A DNA stretch of 64,000 nucleotides from the NCBI GenBank assembly GCA_000231825.2, contig JH720363.1:198271-262270 (forward strand), in the 5' to 3' direction. Source of the stretch: Tetrahymena elliotti 4EA (lineage: Eukaryota > Ciliophora > Oligohymenophorea > Hymenostomatida > Tetrahymenidae). Numbering within the stretch: the stretch's first letter is position 1; each line of letters begins with the position of its first letter. This document shows, piece by piece, positions 14,401 to 25,093 of this stretch. The notes beneath the pieces are model-generated. The model was not told the DNA's origin, searched no databases, and was given only the letters and a program-made list of their open reading frames with translations. The translations under genes were made by a program, and so were the position numbers.

Positions 14401-14648
14401 ACTACCTAAAAGAAATAGTTACCATTTTTACTTATTGACTTTAGATATTAATACTTATTTTTCTAGAGAAAATCTAATGGTGTTATTTTCTTTTGTCTAT
14501 CCTATTTAATTTTAGTTATGAGCCTACAAATTTTGTAATAAACCCATATTATCTAATTTGAATTTTAATAAAATTATTACTTTTTTCTTTATTTAATTTA
14601 TATAAATGATAAAATATTGTTTAATAACTTATGAAAAAACATACCCAT
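11428..14648 (-). CDS. Truncated protein kinase N-lobe fused to a leucine-rich-repeat exon array
   Basis: Reads right to left. Start ATG complements 14646-14648. Exon 14201-14648 encodes a kinase N-lobe: NGNYFFQVVKAF as glycine-loop region and IVAIKILK with the VAIK lysine, then an alpha-C-like helix. An intron (14151-14200, phase 1) leads to a second exon below 14150 encoding CNLRTILD and the alpha-E-like YQLLKGLL. No HRD or DFG follows. LRR exons come next at 13933-14025, 13649-13738, 13201-13293, 12881-12970, 12610-12702, 12304-12393, 11982-12071, 11717-11809 and 11428-11517. Each is 90 or 93 nt, same phase, with the pattern IGxEGAKxIGxSLEKCQNIxxLNLNL, an RNI-like repeat. The eighth contains an in-frame TGA (11758-11760), which is either the true stop or a disabling mutation. 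The exact splice from kinase to first repeat is unresolved. Role unknown; an LRR protein with a non-catalytic kinase fragment is the literal reading. Confidence 0.75.
13421..13431 (+). repeat. G-rich tract in LRR intron
   Basis: Five G, one A, five G, beside a short A/T inverted repeat (about 13440-13485), in an intron between LRR exons. Very unusual in this base composition. Confidence 0.8.
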
Positions 14649-15010
14649 ATCTATATCTTTATTATTATATTTTAAAAGTTTTTTTAATATTAAGTTTAGT
14701 AATAAAATACAGAAAATAGAGTGCTTTTAATTTTAAATTTTCTATAAAATTAAAATATTTATATTATTATTACTGATATATTCTTGGTTCATAATACTGT
14801 ATAAATTTTGTTATATTTTTGTTAAAATTATAAGAAATAATGTAAGCTTAAAATAATTGCATGAAACAAAAATATTCAAAAAAAAAGAGATTATTTTGTG
14901 TAAATTTTAAATTAAAAATAATTATTTCCTCATTTACTTTAACTATTTTTTTTTGTATTTAATTAATAGTATGCTTAAAATATTAGTTAAATGAATATCT
15001 AATAAAGTTA

Positions 15011-15088
15011 CCTTTATTTAGATTAAAAATGTTAGTTTTTATGCACTCTCCTAAACTTATTATAATGAATATCAATTAAATATACTCA
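15011..15088 (-). pseudogene. Decayed LRR exon
   Basis: Minus strand keeps a CTGAG-like acceptor side, a LGESAQKLTFLIQI-like remnant of the repeat and a GTAAC donor, but has a TGA and lost the IGxEGA half. It lies upstream of the kinase-LRR gene on the same strand. Confidence 0.45.
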
Positions 15089-15569
15089 GAAAGTATTAAA
15101 TATGATAGTAAATTTTATTTATTAGAAACTTTTGTGTAAAATATTTACTGTTAATTCTTATTATCAACAATCTTTTTCTCAATGATAATCTAGATAAAAT
15201 TTACAGAAACAACAATCAATATATATAAACTTAAGCTATCTATTCTTATTTTAATTTATTTAATTTATATTCCTAATTTAACAAGATACTTATTATGTCC
15301 TCTTAAAATATATCTCAAGGTTGTCGTTAGACAAATAATTATTACTAAATTTTTATAAGTAAAACATAATTAAATCAATTTCTTTCCAAAATAAACAATA
15401 ATTAAGGGAATTGTAGGTAAGAAATTATGAAATAAATCAACAAATAGATAGATTGATAAATAATCAGTATTATTAAATCATCATTAATCTTTGTTTCTTT
15501 ATTAAATTTTGTTCTTTCTTTCTGTTATCTTTAATTACTTAAAAATCTAATTAAATAAATATTTAATAA

Positions 15570-15645
15570 AATTACTCCAAATTACTCTAAGCTTGTTCCA
15601 ATATTTTGTGTTCCTTCTATATAAAGCTTATTTTCATTACTCATA
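15570..15645 (-). pseudogene. Truncated LRR exon
   Basis: Minus strand reads a recognisable YIEGTQNIGTSLE and then jumps to the donor side. About 30 nt, corresponding to the KCQNIRSLNLNL half, are missing. Confidence 0.55.
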
Positions 15646-15919
15646 AAATAACAGTTTATATTATTATGGTTGTTGATATATTCTAGGTTCTTAATAGACC
15701 ATACAAGTATTATTGTTATATTTATATAAAAAAAATAAGAAATAATCTGAAAAAGCTGAAAATAATTACATGAAAATTCAAATATTTAAAACCAAAAATG
15801 TTTATGTTAATTTTAAATTAAATAAATTTATGTACTCATTCACTCACTTTAGCTTTTTATTTGATTATTTTACACTTAATTAATAATTTACTTAAAAATT
15901 TAGTTAAATGAATATTTAA

Positions 15920-16005
15920 CAAATGAATTTTAAGCAACTTTACTCAATACATTCTAACTAATATTTTTTACTCGTTCTTCTTCTTTTTCAACAATTTTAT
16001 CTCAG
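15920..16005 (-). pseudogene. Decayed LRR exon
   Basis: Minus strand retains a CTGAG acceptor side and EERVKNIS, matching the EGAKNIG core, with a weak remainder. With the copies at 15.0 and 15.6 kb it suggests that an older minus-strand array once reached to 16 kb. Confidence 0.4.
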
Positions 16006-16268
16006 AAAATTCAAAATTATTTTAATTTGTCATTTCATTTTATATATTTTATATGATTAATTCTTATGATATTATTAGTTTTAGATCAATCTCCTCTTTG
16101 AACTCTAGATTAATGTTTAATAAATTAAAGCTTATTAAGCTTTACTTAGCGCTTTTATAAAAATTTTTAATAAGGAGATTTTTACTTAGACTATAATTTT
16201 TGATGATATTTTTTAATAAAGTAATAATTTTCTATTCATTTTTTGTTTGAAGGGTAAAGAAAAAAAAA

Positions 16269-19200
16269 ATGTTGTAGAATCAAATAATCTTTGATAATCT
16301 TGAAGAAGTAATTAATATTTTTAAATTCATTCACAAATATTATTTTTTTTAATTCAAAAGTTTCTGAACTCTGATTTTCCTTCTCACATTTATCTCGACA
16401 TCGATTTGAAGTAATCAGTTTTTATACTAACTTTTAGGTTTTTTTCTTCTAAAACTAAGACTTTTTTTTCTGAATAAACAATTTTATCTTCTCCTAAAAA
16501 CTCCTTGCTCACTTTAAGTCAAGAAAAGTAAATTGGAACTGTTAAAAACTTGATGAAAGCTCTACCATTTTCTTATCAAAAGTTAAGTGATTCATATTAT
16601 ATTAAAAAGCACGTCAAGTTTCTTTCATATAAATTATCATTTTCATTTTAAGTTAACAATATTTCTTCTCTTTTGATTTTCTTTCACTCTCTTTTTCATA
16701 GAATCTTTTATTTTAGCTCAAAAAATATTTTATGAAATTACTAAAAGGGAAAAAAAAATTAATAACTTAAGAGCTTCAAATTTGGGTTCTGCTTTGAGTA
16801 ACTGTAAAAATCTGTAAAGTTTAGTACTTGAAATAGGGTAATAATAGTTGAATTTATTTAATTAATTTTTCATTATATATCATCAGTTATTAAAAAAATA
16901 TGAGAATTAAATTTTCCATAATTCAATTACAACAGTAAATTAGAAATTTATTTAGAAAAAACATGACAATTTTAGGGGACTTGTATTATGTGTATGTAAT
17001 CCAAAAAAGTTATCTATGATTTTTTCTATTATTATTTTATTATCATAGAAAAAATCATAGATAATAACTATTTTGGATCACACATATTACAAGACCCCTC
17101 TCCCCATTATTAATATTGTTTTAAGTTAACTGATATTTTACTTATTTCATATTTTTATATATTAAATTTGAATCAAAATTTCTAAAGTTATTATCTACCT
17201 CCGTTTTAGAAATATTTTTTCTAAAAATCAAAAGATTTAATCCAATTGATCATTAAGGCATATTAGGCTTATGTTCTGGTATAGCTGAATGTACTAATCT
17301 GAAAAATTTAAGACTAAATCTAGTGTAAAAAATATCTTACTTTTATTATTTGAACATTTTTATAAGTTGTTTCTTTAAAAATGAGATAATAAGTCAATAA
17401 AAAATGTAGTTTATAAAATATCATTGATAAAACAACCTAATTTAATTAATAAATTTTAATTTTTTATTTCCAATTTTATTTTTTCAGTTATTTCCTTTTT
17501 TACATTTTTCCTTCAATTTTTTAGATTATCTTATTTAATATCTATCCTTTATCTATTTAAAAGAGATAGTTGTGTTGATCGATAGGGAGCAGCAAACTTG
17601 GGTTCTTGTTTAGCTCGATATTTTAAACTGTCATCTTTGACACTTCAATTAGAGTAAAAAGAGTTCTAATTTTAATTTTATATTTTAAGAGAGTCTTCGA
17701 TTTTCTCTTTTATTTTATTCATTATATTTAATTGACATATATTCATAAACTCTCACTTAATAAGTTAAAAAGTAAACCACTCATTAGGTCAACTCTTATA
17801 TTATTTTTATCTATAAATTTACATATTAATTTTTAATCAAGTGACTCTCTTTTAACTTTTTATTTTTCTCTCAGCTAATTTAATTTCAGCATAACATAAA
17901 ATTTCATCTTCATTTATAAGATTAAATTCTATAGACCCCTAAGGTGTATCAGACTTGTTTTCTGGTTTAGCTTAATGCGTCAATCTCTAAGGCTTGACAC
18001 TTGAACTAAGGTAAAAAGAATTTAATTTTTTCAGGTATTTTCAGAATGAAAAATTAAATTTTTAATAATCACTTTAGTGACTTAATATTATAAAGTAATA
18101 AATTATCACATTAACAATACTTAAAATTTGTATCTTGCCAAGCTTTTTAGCTTTTCTACATAAATAACACTTGATTACTTGCTTTTAGACTTCTAATTGT
18201 TAATAATTTTTTGCAAAAATTTCTTTAAAAAGTTCTGAAATAAAAATATTTTGTTAACTTTCTCAATACTTTACTTTTTTAACTTTCTCAAAACTTTACC
18301 ATTTTTTTAATGAATTTAAAAGTGGAAATGAAATTGGAAATTTAGGACTATAATATTTGGGTTCTGGTTTAGTTCAATGCATTGACCTCTCAACTTTCAT
18401 TCTAAATCTCTAGTAAATATAGATAGATTAATTAATTTAGTTTATTAAAAATAAAAAAATTTACTAAAAAATAATGTTGAATTTTTCAATCATATTTCTA
18501 CTCTTGAAATATTTTACTTTTATAAACTAACTAAACCTAATCAATTGCTTTTTTAAATCATTTTTGATAGATTAATTTTTATTTTTAAATTGATATGTTT
18601 AATCTATCTTTATTAATTCTAAATTTTAAAAGATGGAGCTTTATTAGTTGTTAAGGTTTATCAGGATTGGCTTTAGGTTTGGCTAATTGCACTAATCTCT
18701 AATTTTTAGCTCTTAATCTTGAGTAAAAATATTATTTTATTTTATGATATTATTAATTAAATAAAACTCTTTAAATAATGAATAATAATTTAATATGTAA
18801 AAACATAAAATTTCAAATGAAATTTATTTTTTTTAGCTTTTTTGAGTTTAATTGATTGATTATTTTTCTATTTCTAGCTAAATTATTCAACGATCAATTT
18901 ATTTTTTTAACCCCTTATTTAAAGATTTTTTATGTTTTAACTCCAAATTTTTAAATTTTAATATTTAACATTATTTCCTACTTCTGTTTGTACTACATCA
19001 TATTTTTTTATTTTAAACTATTTTATAAAGGTGGAATAATATTAGTGATTAAGGAATAACAGTTTTAGGTTCCAGTTTAGCTGGATGCACTAATCTCTCA
19101 GAGATGATATTATCTTTTGGGTAAAATATATTTTATATTTTATTTTTCGTTGATAATATGAATAATATCTGTGAGAGTTTTAAATTAAGGGAAAAATTAA

Positions 19201-21671
19201 AATTTGTAGAGATATTTTTAGATGTTAATTTTTGATATTTTTTTTGAATTGGTTTTAGTTCTACTGTAAAATTCTTTCTCAATTTATCTTTTTTTTGATA
19301 GATACTATCTGAATATTGATACTATAATTTTTCTTCATAATATGTATTGTAAATAAAAAATAATTTATTCTAAAAATTAAAAGTTCTAACTCAATTGGTT
19401 ATCTGGGAGCATAAGGATTAGGTATTGGTTTAGGAAAATGCACTAATATTTAAATTTTGAAATTAGAACTTTCGTAAATTTTTTTTAATTTATATTTATT
19501 GATATCTAATCACAAAATTAACTAAAAATATAAAAATCATAACTTGAAATTTAATTAACTTAAAAAATCCTATTTAAAATGTTTATTCAGCATAATTCGC
19601 TTTGTATGCTTGATTGATTATTTGTTGATCAGTAATTAACTGTTAAATAATTAATCAGTTATTTAATGCTAATTTAATATATTTCAATTTTTTATTATAA
19701 CTGAAATTTTAATATTAAAAATTTTTATTCTTTTTAATTTTCAATTTAAATTTTTTTGTTTGACTAAAAATATAATTTCTATTAAAATTAAAAGTAAAAA
19801 TTCTGTAAATGACAAGGGAACAGCAGGTTTAGCTTCTGGTTTATCTAAATGTAAAAACCTTTCTACTTTAGTTATGGACTTAAGGTAAACAAAATTTAAT
19901 TATTTTATCCAATTAATTAAACAATAAAAGTAAAAATAAATCAATTAAAATTTAGCTAGTAAAAACATCACATTAATTTTTAACTCAAAAAAATCTGTAA
20001 ATATTTAAAATTAATTTATAAGGTAACCGATAATATTATGATCAGAAAAAATTTCCCAAAGCCTAACAAATTCAAGTTAGATAAATTGCTTGATATTGAG
20101 AAAACTGAAAATATTTATTATATTTCCTCCCCCTTTTTATCAATAAACTTTTCTAAATATCTATATTTGAATCATTTTTATATTTTAAACTTCAATTATG
20201 ATTCATTGATTGATTTTTTTTACTGATTTATTCTAGTTGGATAACTAAATAACCACGCCTATTCGCCTATTTGATCGTTTTTTTAATCATTTTAAAATAT
20301 TTTGATGCTTTAATTTTAAAAATTATTTTTTGTTGATTTTTACATTTTAGCTTTTTTTTTTCATTCTTAAAATAAAGCTTTAATTTTTTAATTAAAAAGA
20401 TGGAATAAAATTACAAGCGAAGGTGCATCAGGTTTAGGATCTGGTTTAGGAAGCAGTACTAGTATTTCTACTTTGTATCTTGACTTAGGGTATAAATTGC
20501 AATATTTTTTTTTTAATATTATTATTTATTTATAATGATAAGGTTTTATGTTTTTTCATATAGCTATGATCAATAAACATATAACCCAAATATAAATTAA
20601 CAAAAAATATGTTTTCATTCTTAGCTGCAATTGAATCATATTATTATTTTTACTTTTGTAATTTATTTTCTTACCCATCTTTTTACAATTTATTCTTAAT
20701 ATATCTTTTGTAAATATTAAAGTTAAAACCTAATTGGTCCTTAGGGTGCTTAAGAATTAGGCTCTGGTTTAGGACAATGCACTAATCTCTCTAGCTTAAC
20801 TCTTGGCTTAGAGTCAAAATAATATTTATTTTTAATTTAAAAACACTTAAATTGAAACAAAAATTAAAAAATTAATAAAAACCTAAATCTTATTCAAGTG
20901 GCTCTCTCTTTCAATAATTGCTTGTTTCATTTATTTTTTTAAATTAAAAATGCTTGATTGGTTTTTAATTGATAAAATTGATTCCATAATTTAATCAGTC
21001 ATTCATTAATAAAAGCTATTCAGTATTTTTATTTTCATTTTAAAATTGAACAACAATAAATAAATAATTTATTTTCTTTTTTTTCTTTTTTTTCTTGTAT
21101 TTTTTACATTTATTTTTGTTATTCTAATAAATTTTTAAATATAATTCAAAATACAAAAAATTAAAAGTTCAAATCTTATTATGGACGAGGGTGCATCAGG
21201 CTTAGGCTCAGGTTTTGCTCATTTAACCAATCTTTATGTTTTAACGCTTGTCCTAAAGTAAAAATAATTTAATAATTTAATTCGTGGGAATCATTTTAAA
21301 AATTTAATAATAAATCAAAATCAAAACAGATATTTAAAATTTTAATAATTGCTTGGTTTTATTTTTCTTTTTTTTCTTTATTGTTGAGTTTTTTTTTGAA
21401 TATGTAATTCAATTTAAAATTAAGCTGATAATTTTTTTTTGAGTTTATTTTAAATTTATTTTTTTAAACTGAAAAGTGGAAATGAAGTTGGTGAAAATGG
21501 GGCTATCGGATTAAGCTAAGGTTTAGATTAATGCGCTGATCTTACAACTTTTATACTCAAACTAGAAGGGTAAAAAATTAAAATATTTTCATTACAATCA
21601 ATTTCGCTATCAAAAGAATAATAAAAAAACATCAAATTTCTATGAGCAAATTCAAATTTTTATTATTCTGA
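16269..21671 (+). CDS. Leucine-rich-repeat protein, one repeat per exon (13 exons)
   Basis: Thirteen LRR exons: 16748-16837, 17235-17324, 17564-17653, 17921-18010, 18323-18412, 18633-18722, 19031-19120, 19384-19473, 19795-19884, 20400-20489, 20723-20812, 21168-21257 and 21477-21569. All are 90 nt except the last (93), all enter with one leftover base, flanked by AAAG acceptors and GTAAA-type donors (the donor after 20812 is a weak GTCAAA). Consensus: NxIGxxGAxGLGSGLAxCTNLxxLxLxL, an RNI-like LRR that would form a curved binding solenoid. The 5' end is uncertain: a short exon may start at ATG 16269 and splice at 16307. The 3' end is also uncertain: reading through the last donor reaches TGA 21669. 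No kinase domain was found. Intron lengths (about 210-515 nt) vary more than in the third array, suggesting an older array. Confidence 0.75.
16974..17099. repeat. Long inverted repeat (hairpin) inside first LRR intron
   Basis: Left arm 16974-17029 and right arm 17045-17099 are nearly perfect reverse complements (about 55 nt each, a few mismatches and small indels) around a 15-nt A/T loop. The outer ends read AGGGGACTTGT and ACAAGACCCCT. It could be a MITE-like insertion or a recent fold-back duplication; no target-site duplication is obvious. Confidence 0.85.
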
Positions 21672-22464
21672 ATGGATTTATTTTAATGATGTTTTCTGAA
21701 AGTTTTACTTATTAAATAAATAAATCAATTAATTAATATTTAATTTATTTTTTATCAATTTTAATCTTTTTTAGATTTCTTTTTTTGATTTTATTTTTTC
21801 CTAATTTTTCAAAACATATATTACAAAAGGTGTGACCTAAATACTTTCTATGCAAAGATATTTTTGTTCTAGAAAGTACGAAAATTTAAAAGGCTAGTTC
21901 ATTTTAGATTTTGAAGAATCAATTAATTAATTATAAAATATTTTAAGTATATTTTGCATTTAACATAAGCATAAATAAGCTAACTTCTATTGTATTACTA
22001 AAATAATATTTACTTAAATTAATAAAAAAATTAAATGCTTAAAACCCAAAATAATTAAAATCTATAAAAAAAATTTTGTAAATCTACTTCTAAATAGATT
22101 TTTATATTATGTAGTTAGTTATGTATTAAATAAATCATAAATATTCAAAAAAAAAATTTTTTTATTTTGTAAATTTTTTAAATTTAAAGCTATTTATTCT
22201 CTCAAATAAATTTACTTCATCTGTATTTATTGTGGATAAGCATATTTTAATTTAGCAAATAGTTATATTTAAAAAATTTTATTTTTATAAAAAATAAAAC
22301 AATGAAAAATAATCAATTTATGAATGAATTAAAATTTTAATTTTTGAAACATAAATTGAGAATAAATTACATATAAAACTTAAAGCGATAAAATCTTAAC
22401 TGAAGATTTTCTAAATTAAAAAGAATTTAGAGAAGATTGAGAAAGTTAGTAAAGAAATATTTTT
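21672..22464. other. AT-rich intergenic DNA
   Basis: Lies between convergent genes (LRR gene on plus, RING/TRAF gene on minus). A short inverted repeat (TACTTTCT...AGAAAGTA, about 21840-21880) is the only structure seen. Confidence 0.5.
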
Positions 22465-23877
22465 TCATTAGTAGTTTTGGTTATTATTGTTATTATTATT
22501 ATTAAATTAATAATACTTTGAAATTTTAATTTGGCTTTCAGAATTATTTATTGTGGCAAGCAAGGGAGCTATCAATGGCTCTATTTTTTTGACTAAATTA
22601 AAACAGTCTGAGCAGTGAAATTTCCACCAGCCATTGTAAAGGATGCTAGAATAATTTAAAAACTAAAAGTGCTTTAAAGCAAGATGGACATCAGTGAATG
22701 TAAAACTATGTTTTTTCTTTTAGTGGTTTAAGAATAGTTGTTGGTCTAAAATAGACATAATCTTCTAGTAGCATTCTTCAATCAAACCCTCCAATTCTAA
22801 TACTTCACTCTATGAGTTTCTATTTAATAAACTCACATTCATGATCTAATCTAATTTTTATTAAATTGTTTTTTATTATTACATAAGTTATTAGTTTTAA
22901 TCTTTCAGCTGAGAGTTTTCTTTTTATAAATTTAATATTGTTTGTTCCATGCAATTTTCTTTATTATGTTGCTCATTGAATTCAAATTAAGGGAATTCTT
23001 CTAGACATAATTTACATTTCAATTTAACTTCCTTGCATTATTTTTAATGGTCTTTTAGTTCGTATTATTTAAATCCATGCTTACATCCTTTGCATTTTAA
23101 TCTGCGTTCTTCACAATTCTACTCATGCAAATGTTTTTATGTCTAATTATATACTTATTAACAATAATTGCAAATATCACATTTATACTAGCAACTCAAT
23201 AAATGCTTTTTAAGGTCAACCCTTTTTACTATTTCAGAGCATTGCTCGTTTTCACATTCGACAGGAAAGCTTTCACAAATATATTCTAAATGATCATTTT
23301 TATCTTTTCTTAAATATGTATTTTCACAGTATTCACACTTGATTAAAAAGAAATCACAAATTTTCATATGCTCATCTAAATCTTTCTTTAAAACAACAAT
23401 CTAACATCCTTCATTAGGACAATTTATATCAACATATTAGCACTCTTTTTCAATATGTTTTTGATATTATTCATATAAAACGCTTTCTTTACATCCCTTT
23501 TACTCATTCTAGCATTTTAATCTCAAACTAGATAAATGCTTAAAAAAATAAGGATGAGGTTTTTCATCTAAGAATTATTAGCATCCTAACATTATTCAAA
23601 ATATAAAATATTTTAATATATTAAATAATAAAAAAGCTTTAAAGATAAAGATCAAAATACCTGAAATAGGACAAGTAATTTTGCCTTTATTCTACCAATC
23701 TTAGATGCATTTAAGACAAAGATGTAATTTACAAGTTGCGCATCCAACAGGTTCCCATAAAACATAACTGCAAATCGGACATATCAAATCATCATCTTCT
23801 TTCTCTGTTTTTATTTAACTTGATTGAACTTAAATAGTGCTTGGCAATCTCTCTCTAATACTTATTTAGATATTCAT
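22465..23877 (-). CDS. RING finger and TRAF-type zinc finger protein (445 aa)
   Basis: Two exons, 23661-23877 and 22465-23585, joined GT...AG in phase 1; stop TGA at 22465-22467. Start ATG 23877 is the first after an upstream in-frame TGA. Near residue 33 comes a RING-like cysteine cluster, CPICSYVLWEPVGC then CxxC, CLKC and CPISGC, the CPxC start being typical of TRAF-type RINGs. Next come several TRAF-type zinc fingers with C-x-H-x-C spacings (KCEYCENTYL, LKHLLSC-like, KCDICNYC, LKCKGCKHGF), then a coiled coil (NLQKENSQLKDQNQQLM) and a C-terminal region ending in an Asn run. It is probably an E3 ubiquitin ligase or TRAF-like scaffold; ciliates have many. No C-terminal MATH domain was recognised. 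Confidence 0.85.
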
Positions 23878-24239
23878 TTATTTATTACTATCTCTAATTT
23901 AATGTAAATTAACTACTTAGACTCTTTTTCAACCAATAAATTCTTTATATCTTTCTAAGTATTTTAACTAAACGATATAAATTTAATTAATCAAAAGTTC
24001 TAAGCAAATAATTATTATAAAAAGGGTATCACCAGAATACACTTATAGCTAAAAGGCTGACTGATTGAGAAACTGATAAGGTATTTAGTTTCTGATAAAT
24101 AACTAATTCAAATTTTAAAAGCAATTTAATCTTACTCACACGTAAATTATCAAGAATGAATTTATTCTTAAATTTCAAATTTAACCAAAGTAATGATATA
24201 AATTATCAGAAATTATGTCTAAAATTGTTAAAATTTTAA
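23878..24239. other. AT-rich 5' flank of the RING/TRAF gene
   Basis: No coding frame recognised. It contains the upstream region of the minus-strand RING/TRAF gene. Confidence 0.5.
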
Positions 24240-25030
24240 ATAAATACTATATCCAATTTTTTTAGAGTTTGGAATTATTTGTTTCACATAACTATAAAAA
24301 ATAAGAAAGAATAGAGAGGCAGATAGATAGATAAAGATTAGATATTCAATATAAATTAAAAAATTATACAAATAATTATTATTAATTACACTAATTTTAT
24401 TAATAAATTAAGATTAAATATATTTCCAGTTTTTTTAGAGTTTTTATTTCATTCATTTTTGATAATAGAAAGATTAGACATTGAATATCAATTAAAAGTA
24501 ATACACATAATTATTTTTAACTTTATATCTTTGTGAATTAAGCTTATAAATACCCAATTTTTTTAGAGTTTGAAATTAGTTGTTTCACTTATTTTTAAAA
24601 AAATAAAAATAATAGAAAGATAGAGATTATATTAGATATTGAATAAGAATTAAAAGTAATAGAAATAATTAATTACTATGAATTAGACAAATTTTATATA
24701 TTTATTAATTAAGCTTATAAATACCCAATTTTTTTTTAAAGTATGGAATTATTTGTTTTATTTAATTTTAAATGAGAGATAGAACTTAGATATTGAATAT
24801 CCATAAAAAATTTACCATGCACTTATTTTAGATATTTATTAATTAAGCTAATATTTATTCTCCAATTTTTTAGAGATTGGAATTATTTTTTTAAAAATAA
24901 GAAAGAATTTTTGATAGATAAATAGAGATTAGATATTGAATTTCAATGAAAAAGTAATACAAATAATTACTATTAATTACACTAATTTTATATATTTATT
25001 AATTAATTAAGCTTATATAAGATGTATTGT
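24240..25030. repeat. Degenerate tandem repeats, ~130-175 bp period, about 5 copies
   Basis: A core CCAATTTTTTTAGAG plus TTGGAATTATTTGTTT recurs near 24254, 24428, 24556, 24724 and 24862. Each copy is followed by an AATAGAAAGATAGA-like and a TTAGATATTGAATATCAAT-like block and a TATTTATTAATTAAGCTTA block. Non-coding; it separates two minus-strand genes. Confidence 0.75.
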
Positions 25031-25093
25031 TTTTAAATATCGTTTATCACTTATTAACTCATTCTGATGATCGAAGTATAAATAATCCATTAT

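Noticed and set aside
22480..22510. Microsatellite (TTA)n
   Set aside because: It is the antisense of the poly-Asn tail of the RING/TRAF protein, so coding.
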